A DNA stretch of 64,000 bases from an uncultured bacterium (GCA_948684385.1 CAPQCU010000005.1:1-64000); one strand, 5' to 3'; positions 8,262-16,211 are shown, counted from the first letter of the stretch. Program-made: numbers and translations. Notes: generated from the letters alone by a model not told the origin.

Positions 8262-8664
8262 TCTTATAAACCTCTCCTGCATCCTGTAGTCGTTTAAAAT
8301 CTCCAAGCATATTTTGTTGTCCTTCGACAGGTACATCTTTAACTTTTATTTTTGTTTTTAATACCTCACGGACAAATTTTTCACTTACACCTATTGTGCG
8401 TGCTATATCCTTAATTGATTTAGCAGAATAATCATATTTATCTCTGATATATTCGGTTTGTATTTTTATCCAAGGACGTGTCGGAACTTGGATAATGTTA
8501 CCTTGCATATATAAGAGTAGTTTTACAGCGGTTTCACGTCCGCATAATTCAAAAATATCCTTCATCACAGGTGTAGGCATATCTTCGGCAGTAAGGTTTT
8601 CACTCTTAATTCTAAGTTGTCCGATATAAATTTCATTAATATCTATTCTTTCAAAATCTATCAT
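8254..8664 (-). CDS. mor: Mor-like middle-operon transcription activator (Mu phage)
   Basis: 136 residues. The order of elements matches the Mor/C family of Mu: an N-terminal dimerisation segment (VMKDIFELCGRETAVKLLLY), the short beta strand with the proline turn IIQVPTRPW, and a C-terminal helix-turn-helix (IKDIARTIGVSEKFVREVL). In Mu, Mor binds the middle promoter and switches on C and the late genes. Here it would do so for the rightward late genes, most of which are now deleted. It follows gam in the leftward operon after a 70-base gap. Confidence 0.8.
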   Translation of the reverse strand: MIDFERIDINEIYIGQLRIKSENLTAEDMPTPVMKDIFELCGRETAVKLLLYMQGNIIQVPTRPWIKIQTEYIRDKYDYSAKSIKDIARTIGVSEKFVREVLKTKIKVKDVPVEGQQNMLGDFKRLQDAGEVYKNE

Positions 8665-8734
8665 ATTGACCTCATCAGTTAACGAATTACGCTAAGACAT
8701 CCTGATTTAATGCAATCCGGATGTTTCGGTCTGT

Positions 8735-9238
8735 TTAATTTTGTATATTTGCTGCGATACGTGCAACATCCGGGGTAATCGTAAGCCCGTCTTTAGTAAT
8801 AATTTGAACTCCGATTTTAGATAATGTCGTCGCATCCAGTTCCCTAAGTTTTTCTTTATCGACTTTTTTATCAATCTTTAAGCAAAAATCTAAGTTTGCA
8901 GCTTCAAGAGATTTGATTATAATATCAACATTATTTTCAAACTTAACACTGGTAGAGACTCTATAAGCCAAAGAGCCGTAGTTTAATGTTTTACTGCGTT
9001 TATTTAAAAAAGCATCCTTATTTTGTTCACAAAAACGTGTAATTTCGTTTTTAATTCTTTTAGATTCAGTGTCAATTTCTTCTGCTTTTGTTGTGTACTT
9101 TTCTTTAACATTATTGATTTCAAGGGTCTGTAAACCTTCAATTCTGGACTTTTCGATTTCAAGATTACCTAATTTTCTGATAGCACAATCTATATCGTGC
9201 CAATTCCTATAAATACTTTCTTTTTTTACTCTTCCCAT
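8735..9238 (-). CDS. gam: host-nuclease inhibitor Gam (Mu Gam-like)
   Basis: 167 residues from the start at 9238, which has AAAGGTGA upstream; an in-frame ATG at 9262 is less well placed. Like Mu Gam it has a long N-terminal coiled coil (IEGLQTLEINNVKEKYTTKA) followed by a beta-rich DNA-binding half with YGSLAYRVSTSVKF and a C-terminal ITPDVARIA. Mu Gam is a Ku-like dimer that binds double-strand ends and blocks RecBCD and other exonucleases. It supports assignment of the segment to a Mu-like phage. Confidence 0.85.
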   Translation of the reverse strand: MGRVKKESIYRNWHDIDCAIRKLGNLEIEKSRIEGLQTLEINNVKEKYTTKAEEIDTESKRIKNEITRFCEQNKDAFLNKRSKTLNYGSLAYRVSTSVKFENNVDIIIKSLEAANLDFCLKIDKKVDKEKLRELDATTLSKIGVQIITKDGLTITPDVARIAANIQN

Positions 9239-9262
9239 TTTGTTCACCTTTCTTTTTTGCAC

Positions 9263-9496
9263 CTATACAACAAGTTGTAAGACGCTGTTTGATAACTCTT
9301 TAATCGCTTTTTGATAACCTATTTCAGCTGCGATATGATTTGTAATCTGGCTTATTATTTCAGGGTTATAAAATAAAGCTTTTGCATAATAATTAGTTAA
9401 AAATGTTTTTCTTGTAACAGAATCTGTGTATAGTTTTTCAATTCTGTTTTTTGAATCAACCTTGGTATTTTCAATTTTGAATGATAGCTCGCCCAT
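9263..9496 (-). CDS. prophage hypothetical protein, 77 aa
   Basis: 77 residues with no membrane segment; contains NPEIISQITNHIAAEIGYQKAIKELS. It ends directly before gam, so the two are probably co-translated. No family recognised. Its conserved position next to gam suggests a replication-phase helper, but nothing in the sequence specifies it. Confidence 0.55.
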   Translation of the reverse strand: MGELSFKIENTKVDSKNRIEKLYTDSVTRKTFLTNYYAKALFYNPEIISQITNHIAAEIGYQKAIKELSNSVLQLVV

Positions 9497-9500
9497 TTTT

Positions 9501-9653
9501 TTATTCCTTTCCCATTGCTTTCAATGCTTCTATAACTTTGCTAACATCTGTATGAGTAATAAACATAATGTTATCTTTAAGCTCATGTTCCTGATAGTCT
9601 TTCTTTGCTTTCTGTAAGTCAATTTGCATCTGCATAATTATCGGGTTAGTCAT
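9501..9653 (-). CDS. prophage micro-protein, 50 aa
   Basis: A 50-residue frame, MTNPIIMQMQIDLQKAKK to ...IEALKAMGKE, lying exactly between its neighbours: it overlaps the stop of the upstream membrane gene by 8 bases and ends 4 bases before the start of the next gene. AAAGAGGT precedes the ATG. The tight packing and codon use argue for a real gene. Mostly helical and soluble; function unknown. Confidence 0.6.
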   Translation of the reverse strand: MTNPIIMQMQIDLQKAKKDYQEHELKDNIMFITHTDVSKVIEALKAMGKE

Positions 9654-9891
9654 TGTTACTTACCTCTTTCTTAACCAACGGACACCAAAGATTGTTTGAT
9701 ACCTCTGTATCTATTTTTTGAAGGTATGTTAATTGTAGTGTGTTTTGCTCAATCATTGTTGATAGAAGCTTAAAAGTCCTGTCAATAATATCGTTCATCT
9801 GTTTCGTTGATGATTGGTGATACAAATAAAACACAACAAAAACAAGCCCGCCCGGACCCGCCACTTTTAAAATCTCAATTAGTAAATCCAT
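9646..9891 (-). CDS. small membrane protein, holin-like topology
   Basis: 81 residues: one N-terminal membrane helix (KVAGPGGLVFVVFYLYH) followed by a helical soluble part. AAAGGAG lies just upstream. It is the first gene of the leftward prophage operon. A single-helix N-out small protein could be a class III holin or an exclusion protein, but it is far from the lysozyme gene, so holin is only a possibility. Confidence 0.5.
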   Translation of the reverse strand: MDLLIEILKVAGPGGLVFVVFYLYHQSSTKQMNDIIDRTFKLLSTMIEQNTLQLTYLQKIDTEVSNNLWCPLVKKEVSNND

Positions 9892-9921
9892 ATTTCTCCT
9901 TTTTTACTCGTTTTACCAGTT

Positions 9922-9948
9922 TGCAGGGGGAGCTATGCTCCCCCTGCA
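9922..9948. terminator. perfect 12-bp GC-rich hairpin between divergent prophage operons
   Basis: TGCAGGGGGAGC, loop TAT, then the exact complement. It lies 31 bases upstream of the first leftward prophage gene and before the rightward gene remnants. It has no strong T run on either side, so a terminator, an attenuator and a protein-binding palindrome are all possible. The following rightward frame (about 9945-10034) ends in a short hydrophobic stretch (IILIGLAGVFKSL) that could be the tail of a deleted gene. Confidence 0.5.
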
Positions 9949-10078
9949 TTATTATATTGATTGGTCTTGCAGGCGTTTTCAAATCACTAAAACAGGGAAT
10001 TATGCTAATAACGGGTGTTTTAAGTAAAAAGTAACGCGGTGATTAGAGTAGGTTCAAAACTTTGGTTAGAATACCAGT

Positions 10079-10456
10079 ATGAAAAATGAATTTTGCGAAA
10101 TATTTAGAACAGGAACACACACAGATTCAAAAGGTACATCAAGAAACTGGACTACTGATGATTTAGAAAAAATCTGCGAAAATTTTGAGTCCAAAAATCC
10201 CGATGTACCTATCTGTTGTGGTCATCCAAAAACAAACAGTCCGGCTTATGGTTGGATAGAAAAATTAAAAGTTGAAGGCAATAAGCTCTATGCTTCTTTC
10301 AAAGATGTTCAGCCGGAGTTCAAAGAAGCCGTAAAAAAGGGTTTGTTCAAAACCCGCTCTATCAGTTTAACAAAAGATTTAATCCCAAGGCATATTGCTT
10401 TTTTAGGTGCACAGGCTCCGGCAATTAAAGGGATGGAAGCATTTTGTTTTAGGTGA
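10079..10456 (+). pseudogene. N-terminal fragment of Mu-like head protease I
   Basis: The frame matches the start of the Mu gpI protease/scaffold family: FRTGTHTDSKG, then CCGHPKTNSPAYGWIEKL, RSISLTKDL and the conserved PRHIAFLGAQAPAIKG. Intact members are well over 300 residues; this one stops after 125, right after the conserved GAQAPAIKGM, and the DNA continues in another frame as tail-sheath sequence. It is therefore the upstream edge of an internal deletion. No separate function is expected, although the fragment could still be translated. Confidence 0.8.
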
Positions 10457-10661
10457 AAACATTACACAAGGGTTTATTGATGACACTTTAAATATGATTG
10501 AAAAGTTCTTTAACAGGCTTAAAAATCCGCAAAATCAAATAATCATTGACGGTAAAGTGTGGTATGACGCTTCTTTAAACCCGCCGGAAGAGCTTGCAAA
10601 AGGACATATAAAATTTCCTTACAAATTTTGTCCGCCTGCACTGCGACTTATTACGATTTAA
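10446..10661 (+). pseudogene. C-terminal fragment of contractile tail sheath protein
   Basis: In the +1 frame relative to the protease fragment the DNA encodes the last part of a phage tail sheath (Mu gpL / FI family): ENITQGFIDDTLNMIEKFF, then GKVWYDASLNPPEELAKGH and IKFPYKFCPPA, matching the family's C-terminal pattern of WYDPxLNxPExLxxGxLxFxYxFxPPAP. The N-terminal four fifths are absent. After the CPP motif the sequence switches to another gene, so both edges of this fragment are deletion joints. Confidence 0.75.
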
Positions 10662-11029
10662 AAAGTAAATCACTAAAGAGTTACACCGCTAGGGGTAATA
10701 ATGCAAACTCTAAAGATATTTTGAAACTTTCAACCCGTTATAGCTCACTTGATGCAGCAAAGCGCGCGGCGCTTATCGGACTTAAAAACGGTTCAACAGA
10801 AGTAACAGGCTCAATAACGCTGAAAGAAAGTAATGGTAATTTTATAGCAGGGGTAAATATTGAGTTAGGCAGTAATGCCCCTGATGGCAGGGAAGTTGAC
10901 GGGGATTATCTAAAAAATATTTACCTTGGTTTCGGGATTTATAACGGCAAATACCACGTCACGCAATCCACACACAGGGTTAGCTGCGGAAGTTATGAAG
11001 TGTCAGGAGAGGTAAAAAGGGGTAAATGA
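10628..11029 (+). pseudogene. C-terminal fragment of phage late control / tail protein D
   Basis: About 133 residues starting at ATYYDLKSKSLKSYTARG and containing SSLDAAKRAALIGLKNGS, a GSITLKE strand, and GKYHVTQSTHRVSCGSYEVSG near the end. This matches the C-terminal part of gpD-type tail hub/baseplate proteins (typically about 350 residues). Only a TTG at 10628 could serve as start, inside the sheath fragment. It is the third piece in the deletion scar. Confidence 0.7.
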
Positions 11030-11065
11030 ATGGGCTTTACAACCGACTTCCCAATCTGGAGTTAA
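11030..11065 (+). pseudogene. 11-codon remnant of the next late gene
   Basis: An ATG directly follows the stop of the D fragment (aaaTGAATG). The frame reads MGFTTDFPIWS and then stops. This looks like the native start of the gene that originally followed D, cut off after a few codons by a further deletion. A different frame then continues into the 11076 gene. Confidence 0.4.
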
Positions 11066-11075
11066 TACGACAAGT

Positions 11076-11417
11076 TTGGAAGTGAAGTGTAAAAAGTTTG
11101 ACCTAACTCTTCACGCTCCGGCTGTTTGTACCACTGCAAACGGTAAAACATACAAGATTGAAGAGGATAAGACACTTAATATCTCTGGTTTGATTGCGGA
11201 AGACGGAAGTCTTAATGTTTTCTATAACGCTGAGTCCGGAGAGTTGGAAGCTTACGCAAACAAGGTTACAATCAGCAAAACCGAACCTGAGGATTTTGCG
11301 GTTCTTGATGTGTGGGTTGATACTTCTGTTAAACCGTATAAATGTTTGATGAAAATTTCAGATACAGAGAACGTAGAGAAACAGTTGGTCTGGAACGCAG
11401 TCATAGATAATGCTTAA
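11076..11417 (+). CDS. phage-type beta-rich protein, possibly 5'-truncated
   Basis: About 113 residues from a TTG start; the frame is open upstream through QPTSQSGVNTTSLEV without an ATG, so the native 5' end is probably lost in the same deletion event. The product is beta-rich and acidic with DFAVLDVWVDTSVKPYKC. It lies just before the tail fibre gene, so it may be the end of a short tail or baseplate protein. No family recognised. Confidence 0.5.
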   Translation: MEVKCKKFDLTLHAPAVCTTANGKTYKIEEDKTLNISGLIAEDGSLNVFYNAESGELEAYANKVTISKTEPEDFAVLDVWVDTSVKPYKCLMKISDTENVEKQLVWNAVIDNA

Positions 11418-11477
11418 GTATCTAAGGGTATATTAGTTATTGGTCAAGAGTTTAATTACCAAAAAAGAGAGGAAAAA

Positions 11478-13598
11478 ATGACACTAGTACTAAAAAACAG
11501 AGAATATAATATTGATAATAAAAATTTTGGTGCTTCATCCGGCACATCATTACCGCTATTCACGCCTGTAATTCAGGACCGCATCCTGAGCTACGAAGAG
11601 TCACAGGGCTATGCTTTGCAGGGTACGTACGTTTACAAAACCGCAATAGCGGGTTCAAGATACGGTTATCCGGATTTCTATAACAAATGTATAGAAGAGT
11701 ACAATAACTCAACACCTTCGTACATAGCAGGCAGCGCTATTACACAGCCTGTTTTCACTGCAAACACAACAAACGGGATTACTGTATCGGACAGCAGAAG
11801 CAATACTACACTGCTGCAGAGAATAATGAACGGTACTGCGGAGACCAACGTAATTGGCGATTGGAAAACGTACTGGGTAAATATTAACTATAATACTCCT
11901 ACTGCATTAAAATCATACGTTATTCGGGCCGACAATAATCATGATGCTGAATACCCTCAAGCTTGGACTGTTCAAGCTTCTAATGATGGTGTTAATTATG
12001 ATATACTTGATACAGTTAGCGGTCAAACTTTTTCAGTAAATCAAAGTAAAACCTATCAAATATCACAGAATGTTCCATACAAACAGTATAAAATAGTATT
12101 TTCAGCAGGTATAGAAGCTAGCGCAGGCGGTGAGCTTAAAAAACTAACATTCAACGCAGTTAAAGCGATACCAGTCAAACGTAATTCTAACGGGCATATA
12201 TTCTACGACATTGAGCAAAAACCAGAAGTTGATGCTTTATATAACGATACCGGTATCGCGGACATGTACGGCGTGGATACTGAGAATGAGCGCATTTTCA
12301 TGCCGCGTAAGAAGCTTTATAACCAAAAAAGCACAAGCACAATTCCTGTTGTCGGTAACGGTAAAACTCTTGGATTGACAGATGGAACACGTAACACCGG
12401 TTTGTTTTCTATGGCTTTTGCAGCAGCTGTCACAGACCAAGGAACATTGAGAGCTTCCGGCGCCTATAATTCCAATGTAGGCTCTACTGCTGGCGGTCCT
12501 ATCCTCAAGGTTTGTAACGTTGGTGTAACTACAGAAGCTGACGCATCCGGTCTTATTGCTAATATAAATGACGCGTTTGAAGAAGCAACAAATACTTATC
12601 TTTACTACGTTGTAGGTAACACCGTTCAAGAAAGCGCAATAACAGATGTAACTGAAATTACTACCTCAGAAAACGATACTTTCCCATTGGGATACTCATT
12701 ATATCAAACATCGGGTCAAGCATCTGCAGCTTGGCTAAAATCTTACGGTCAATGGAATAGCGGAAATGTATACACTACTTTTTATCAGTGGTTAGTTAAT
12801 CAACTTGGTACAAATACATTAGTAAAACAAGTAACTGACGAAAACATTACAGACTATGATTTTGTAGTTAATCAGAATGATATGACTTTTCGTTTGCCGT
12901 TAAAAAATGGGGATGAATTTATTCCGGATTTTGCCAATAAAGTATCGAAACCTCAAGGCAGCAGTTCAAATCCTAACATTGCATCGGAAAACTGTTATGT
13001 ATGTTATCGTGGAGCAAGTATACAAGGTAATGGACTAGGCGCGATTTTATTCGTAAATAATCTTGAGGTTGATGGCGCTCACGGAAGTGGATTAGATTCA
13101 CTCACAAAATCCGGAATAGTTTTTGTTCCAAAAGGCACAAGTTATTATATGGATACAGCACGGTTTGATTATTGTTACGAAATTCCATTGAAAGGTAACG
13201 GGGGTTTGTATTTCAAGGTAAGTAACGCAGTCCAGAACCTTGAATTACTTGATGCGGGAGAGGTTTTAAATGCGCTTACAGGCAAGCTCGACAAGTCCGC
13301 TGTAAAAGCTTACATCACTGAGACATATCAAAATGGTACCAGCTGGTACCGGATTTGGTCTGACGGCTGGTGTGAGCAAGGCGGAATTGCGACAACAACG
13401 CAAAATAAAAATACAAATGTTAATTTTTTGGTTAACTTTAAGGATACAAATTATCAGGTTGTTGGAAGCTATAATTCTACCGAAACCGGTGCAACAGGCG
13501 GTACTTACATTGCTGCTAATCTTAAAAAAGTTAGCAGTTTTTCACTGGGCACTCAAGGCGGAAAATACGCTTGGAGAGCCGGAGGATATATCAATTAA
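11478..13598 (+). CDS. phage tail fibre with discoidin-like (F5/8 C) domain
   Basis: 706 residues, start behind AGAGAGGAA. Residues about 100-215 resemble a coagulation factor 5/8 C-type carbohydrate-binding domain (ITVSDSRSNTTLLQRIMNG, YPQAWTVQASNDGVNYD, YKQYKIVFSAG). The middle is typical of fibre shaft/head sequence, and the C-terminus has the fibre-tip pattern WYRIWSDGWCEQGG and ends SLGTQGGKYAWRAGGYIN. The role would be host glycan recognition. It is intact although the tail tube, sheath and baseplate genes before it are gone, so it is either recently stranded or kept for another use. Confidence 0.8.
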   Translation: MTLVLKNREYNIDNKNFGASSGTSLPLFTPVIQDRILSYEESQGYALQGTYVYKTAIAGSRYGYPDFYNKCIEEYNNSTPSYIAGSAITQPVFTANTTNGITVSDSRSNTTLLQRIMNGTAETNVIGDWKTYWVNINYNTPTALKSYVIRADNNHDAEYPQAWTVQASNDGVNYDILDTVSGQTFSVNQSKTYQISQNVPYKQYKIVFSAGIEASAGGELKKLTFNAVKAIPVKRNSNGHIFYDIEQKPEVDALYNDTGIADMYGVDTENERIFMPRKKLYNQKSTSTIPVVGNGKTLGLTDGTRNTGLFSMAFAAAVTDQGTLRASGAYNSNVGSTAGGPILKVCNVGVTTEADASGLIANINDAFEEATNTYLYYVVGNTVQESAITDVTEITTSENDTFPLGYSLYQTSGQASAAWLKSYGQWNSGNVYTTFYQWLVNQLGTNTLVKQVTDENITDYDFVVNQNDMTFRLPLKNGDEFIPDFANKVSKPQGSSSNPNIASENCYVCYRGASIQGNGLGAILFVNNLEVDGAHGSGLDSLTKSGIVFVPKGTSYYMDTARFDYCYEIPLKGNGGLYFKVSNAVQNLELLDAGEVLNALTGKLDKSAVKAYITETYQNGTSWYRIWSDGWCEQGGIATTTQNKNTNVNFLVNFKDTNYQVVGSYNSTETGATGGTYIAANLKKVSSFSLGTQGGKYAWRAGGYIN

Positions 13599-13616
13599 TA
13601 AAAGAAAGGATTAAAT

Positions 13617-14054
13617 ATGATAACTATTGCAACATTAAATAAGCCATATACAGAGGCGCAAAGAATGGATTTTATTGTAGAATACAACCACAAACAAGGT
13701 TATACGATTGAAGAGGGGGAGAACGGGCTTGAAGCCCTCGGATATACAGAAGATGAATTACAAGCACAGGAGCGTGAGCGTATAAATATGCTTTCTCTTA
13801 CTGCTGCGGATGTCGAAAGAGCGATTTACAAGGCAAAAGACATGGATTTTGAGGACATTGTTGAAATGGTTAAAGAAAGTCCGGATATTGACGTAAAAGC
13901 CCTTAAGATTGAACTTAAAGCTAACAATTTCTACCGCGGTAATCCGTGGATTGAGCAAGTCGGAGCGTTACTCGGGTTTACGCCGGGGATGCTGGATGAG
14001 TTCTTTGAAACGGGGGATTATACGAAGCTGGTTAAGGTTGAGGAGGAAGTCTAA
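13617..14054 (+). CDS. prophage hypothetical protein after tail fibre
   Basis: 145 residues, start behind AGAAAGGA, 18 bases after the fibre gene. Acidic and helical (SLTAADVERAIYKAKDMDFE, LLGFTPGMLDEFFETGDY). Position immediately downstream of the fibre is where fibre-assembly chaperones sit, but I see no chaperone signature. Confidence 0.6.
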   Translation: MITIATLNKPYTEAQRMDFIVEYNHKQGYTIEEGENGLEALGYTEDELQAQERERINMLSLTAADVERAIYKAKDMDFEDIVEMVKESPDIDVKALKIELKANNFYRGNPWIEQVGALLGFTPGMLDEFFETGDYTKLVKVEEEV

Positions 14055-14055
14055 A

Positions 14056-14586
14056 ATGGCATCAATTTTAACCGGAAAAGCAAGAATAGAACAGATTAAA
14101 GCACGTTTATGGAAAACATTGGATAATCAGCTTGTTGAGTTGGATGACGGGAAATTATTAATCGCTCCGAGATATTTAGTTACTGATAATAACTCAAATC
14201 CATTTGGTGATAATGATTTGTCAGACGTAAGAGCAAGTCATTTTCATGATATCGGATGTGCTTATCATCAATTGATTTATCTTAATGTTTCTCTTGGATT
14301 TTTGTTATTAAAGGGGTATTTACACCCGTATATTAATTACAATGGTGATACAATCAATGTTTTAGAAGATTTACCGCTTGAATATTTAGAGATAAAGCCT
14401 TGTAAATACAGAGAAGTAAACAAAATATTTAAACAGATTTTAAAGGCTTCAGGGGAGTGCAAAGCAAAAGTCAATCTGATGTATTGGGCTGTATGTCATA
14501 ATTTTAAGTATTTTTTTGACAGACCTGAAGGAATTAAAAAAGCTGTTTTGTTTAAAGGAGAGTATGGAAATGTTAAGAACATCTGA
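14056..14586 (+). CDS. prophage hypothetical protein, DUF1353-like features
   Basis: 176 residues from the ATG at 14056 (MASILTGKARIEQIKARLWK), which has GAGGAGG upstream and follows the previous stop by one base. Contains LLIAPRYLVTDN and RASHFHDIGCAYHQLIYLN, which recall the HD-like pattern of small phage DUF1353 proteins. Similarity is suggestive only. The 3' end overlaps the lysozyme start by 17 bases. Confidence 0.6.
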   Translation: MASILTGKARIEQIKARLWKTLDNQLVELDDGKLLIAPRYLVTDNNSNPFGDNDLSDVRASHFHDIGCAYHQLIYLNVSLGFLLLKGYLHPYINYNGDTINVLEDLPLEYLEIKPCKYREVNKIFKQILKASGECKAKVNLMYWAVCHNFKYFFDRPEGIKKAVLFKGEYGNVKNI

Positions 14587-15010
14587 AAATGGTAAGAATT
14601 TAATAAAAGAGTTTGAAGGTTTAAGGTTAGAGGCTTACAAATGTTCTTCCGGCAGGTGGACTATCGGGTATGGTCATACTGGTGGTGTACGAGAAGGCGA
14701 TTACATAACTAAGGCAACTGCGGAATATTTCTTTGATAATGATATAAAAGAATTTGAAAATGCTGTTAATAGACTGGTTTCGGTACCTTTAACACAAAAT
14801 CAGTTTGATGCTTTAGTATCATTTTGTTTTAATAATGGCTATGAAGATGAAGGCTTTGGCGGGAGTACAATGCGCAAATTATTGAATTCAGGAGATTATG
14901 CGGGAGCTGCGGGACAGTTTGAAAGGTGGGTTTATTCCGGAGGAAAGGTTTCAGCCGGGTTAAAAAGAAGGCGGATTTTAGAGCGGGATTTGTTTTTAAA
15001 GAAGGATTAA
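14570..15010 (+). CDS. phage lysozyme (endolysin), GH24 family
   Basis: Muramidase that cleaves the MurNAc-GlcNAc bond for host lysis. The 146-residue product has the family N-terminus IKEFEGLRLEAYKCSSGRW followed by TIGYGHTGGV, holding the catalytic Glu and Thr. The position of the T4-type catalytic Asp is Cys, a known variant in this family. The C-terminus has the expected SAGLKRRRILERDLF. AAAGGAG is 9 bases before the ATG at 14570, favouring it over the ATG at 14564. No signal peptide, so a holin would be required. It is the last gene of the prophage. Confidence 0.88.
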   Translation: MLRTSENGKNLIKEFEGLRLEAYKCSSGRWTIGYGHTGGVREGDYITKATAEYFFDNDIKEFENAVNRLVSVPLTQNQFDALVSFCFNNGYEDEGFGGSTMRKLLNSGDYAGAAGQFERWVYSGGKVSAGLKRRRILERDLFLKKD

Positions 15011-15067
15011 TACTGTATTAAAGGTTTATTAATATATAGATTTTAGATATTTTATAGTAAAAAATTT

Positions 15068-15203
15068 TTTCTCAAACTTCAAGAAAAAATTTCTCAAACT
15101 CCAAGCAAAGTTGAGTTTTTATGGTTGTAATATAGTTACTGATTACGTTTAAAGGGAAAAACGAATTTTTCTCAAACTTCAAATAAAATTTCTCAAACCT
15201 CAA
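15068..15203 (-). repeat. four copies of TTTCTCAAACYYCAA at right prophage end
   Basis: Copies start at 15068, 15090, 15168 and 15189 and differ only at one or two pyrimidines. On the other strand the core reads TTTGAGAAA, which is found twice near the left end (6938, 7003) in the opposite orientation. Multiple inverted subterminal sites at both ends are what a Mu-type transposase needs. The 15011-15341 region has no gene. Confidence 0.65.
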
Positions 15204-15213
15204 AACGCGTTAC

Positions 15214-15265
15214 ACTTGTAATCCCAAATCTAACCTGATGCATTTACCCTCCCCCCCCCCTTGAA
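15214..15265 (+). repeat. right copy of imperfect direct repeat flanking the prophage
   Basis: ACTTGTAATCCCAAAT, AACCTGATGCATTTACC and then a run of ten C before TTGAA. It matches 6858-6907 in the same orientation. The C run differs between the copies and is likely slippage-prone. The last bases (TTGAAA) also form the -35 of the focA promoter. Confidence 0.6.
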
Positions 15266-15288
15266 ATCATTTTTTCAAGTGCTATTAT
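15261..15288 (+). promoter_or_regulatory. promoter of the formate/nitrite channel gene
   Basis: TTGAAA at 15261-15266 and TATTAT at 15283-15288 with a 16-base spacer; the spacer forms an inverted repeat with the -35 (CTTGAA ... TTCAAG), which may be a regulator site. The gene starts 54 bases further on. The -35 lies within the end of the right prophage repeat, so insertion may have reshaped expression. Confidence 0.5.
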
Positions 15289-15341
15289 CGTTTAGGATTT
15301 ATACATTAATCCTAAATATACATAATAAGGAGAAAGTTAAA

Positions 15342-16211
15342 ATGGAAGAAGAAAAGGTAATTTCCACACAAGACTGCCTTACTCCCGGTACTACCGCTCA
15401 CGAGCTTTGTGATAAGGTTATGACAGGCAAAGCCGAGTTAAGTAAGACAAAAATGATTTCACTTGCGATTGCTGCAGGTGCGTTTATAGCATTCGGTGCA
15501 CAGGTTTCATTAACAGTAATGACCGGCGATTCAAACATGGGCTGGGGATTTACTAAGCTTATCGGAGCTATGACATTCGCTACAGGCTTGATGCTTGTTA
15601 CTTTGACAGGTGCCGAGTTGTTTACAGGTAATGTAATGATGACTTTTGCATTATTAGAAAAGAAAATCGGTTTTATGAAGCTTTTAAGAAACTGGACAAC
15701 TGTTTATACTTTTAACTTTATCGGTTCAGTTCTTGTTGCAGCGTTAGTATTCGGAGCGGGTATGGGACATAACGGCGGTGATGCAGTTGGTGTAACCGCT
15801 ATGCAGACTGCTTACGGCAAGCTTCATCTGACATTTGCAGAAGCGTTCTTTAGAGGAATTCTTTGTAACTGGCTGGTATGTTTAGCAATATTTATGGCTT
15901 CAACTTCAAAACGTGTTATCGGTAAGATTTTTGCAATTTTCTTCCCGATTATGACATTCGTTGCATCAGGTTATGAACACTCTGTTGCAAATATGTTCTT
16001 TATTCCTAACGGAATTTTGATGAAACACTTGCCTTCTGTTGTTGCTGCTTCAGGATTTACTCCTGACCAGTTGGCTTCAATGACATGGAAAGCGTTTTTC
16101 TTAAACAACCTTATTCCTGTTACTCTCGGTAACATTGTAGGTGCTTTTGTTTTTGTTGTTCTTTTATTCTGGACAGCATATTTAAGAGAAGAACACAGAC
16201 ATCAGGGATAA
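15342..16211 (+). CDS. focA: formate/nitrite transporter family channel (FocA/NirC)
   Basis: Pentameric inner-membrane channel for formate or nitrite. 289 residues from the ATG at 15342 (AAGGAGAAA upstream); an earlier in-frame ATG at 15261 has no ribosome site. Six membrane segments are evident, with the family motifs GAELFTGN in the second broken helix region, GILCNWLVCLA and GYEHSVANMF carrying the gating histidine. In a fermenter formate export is the likely role, but no pyruvate formate-lyase gene is adjacent, so substrate is open. Confidence 0.9.
   Translation: MEEEKVISTQDCLTPGTTAHELCDKVMTGKAELSKTKMISLAIAAGAFIAFGAQVSLTVMTGDSNMGWGFTKLIGAMTFATGLMLVTLTGAELFTGNVMMTFALLEKKIGFMKLLRNWTTVYTFNFIGSVLVAALVFGAGMGHNGGDAVGVTAMQTAYGKLHLTFAEAFFRGILCNWLVCLAIFMASTSKRVIGKIFAIFFPIMTFVASGYEHSVANMFFIPNGILMKHLPSVVAASGFTPDQLASMTWKAFFLNNLIPVTLGNIVGAFVFVVLLFWTAYLREEHRHQG

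Noticed and set aside
9807..10034. 75-residue rightward frame ahead of the protease fragment
   Set aside because: Its first half is antisense to the leftward membrane gene. Only the last 30 residues are outside it, and they lack a start; kept only as a possible gene tail.
12237..12629. 130-residue leftward frame within the tail fibre gene
   Set aside because: Fully antisense to a well-supported gene, cysteine-rich in a way typical of antisense frames, no ribosome site.
15247..15260. Poly-C run as a phase-variation switch for focA
   Set aside because: It is upstream of the -35 and outside the coding region. It could tune expression, but nothing shows that it does, so it is noted only as a difference between the two flanking repeats.
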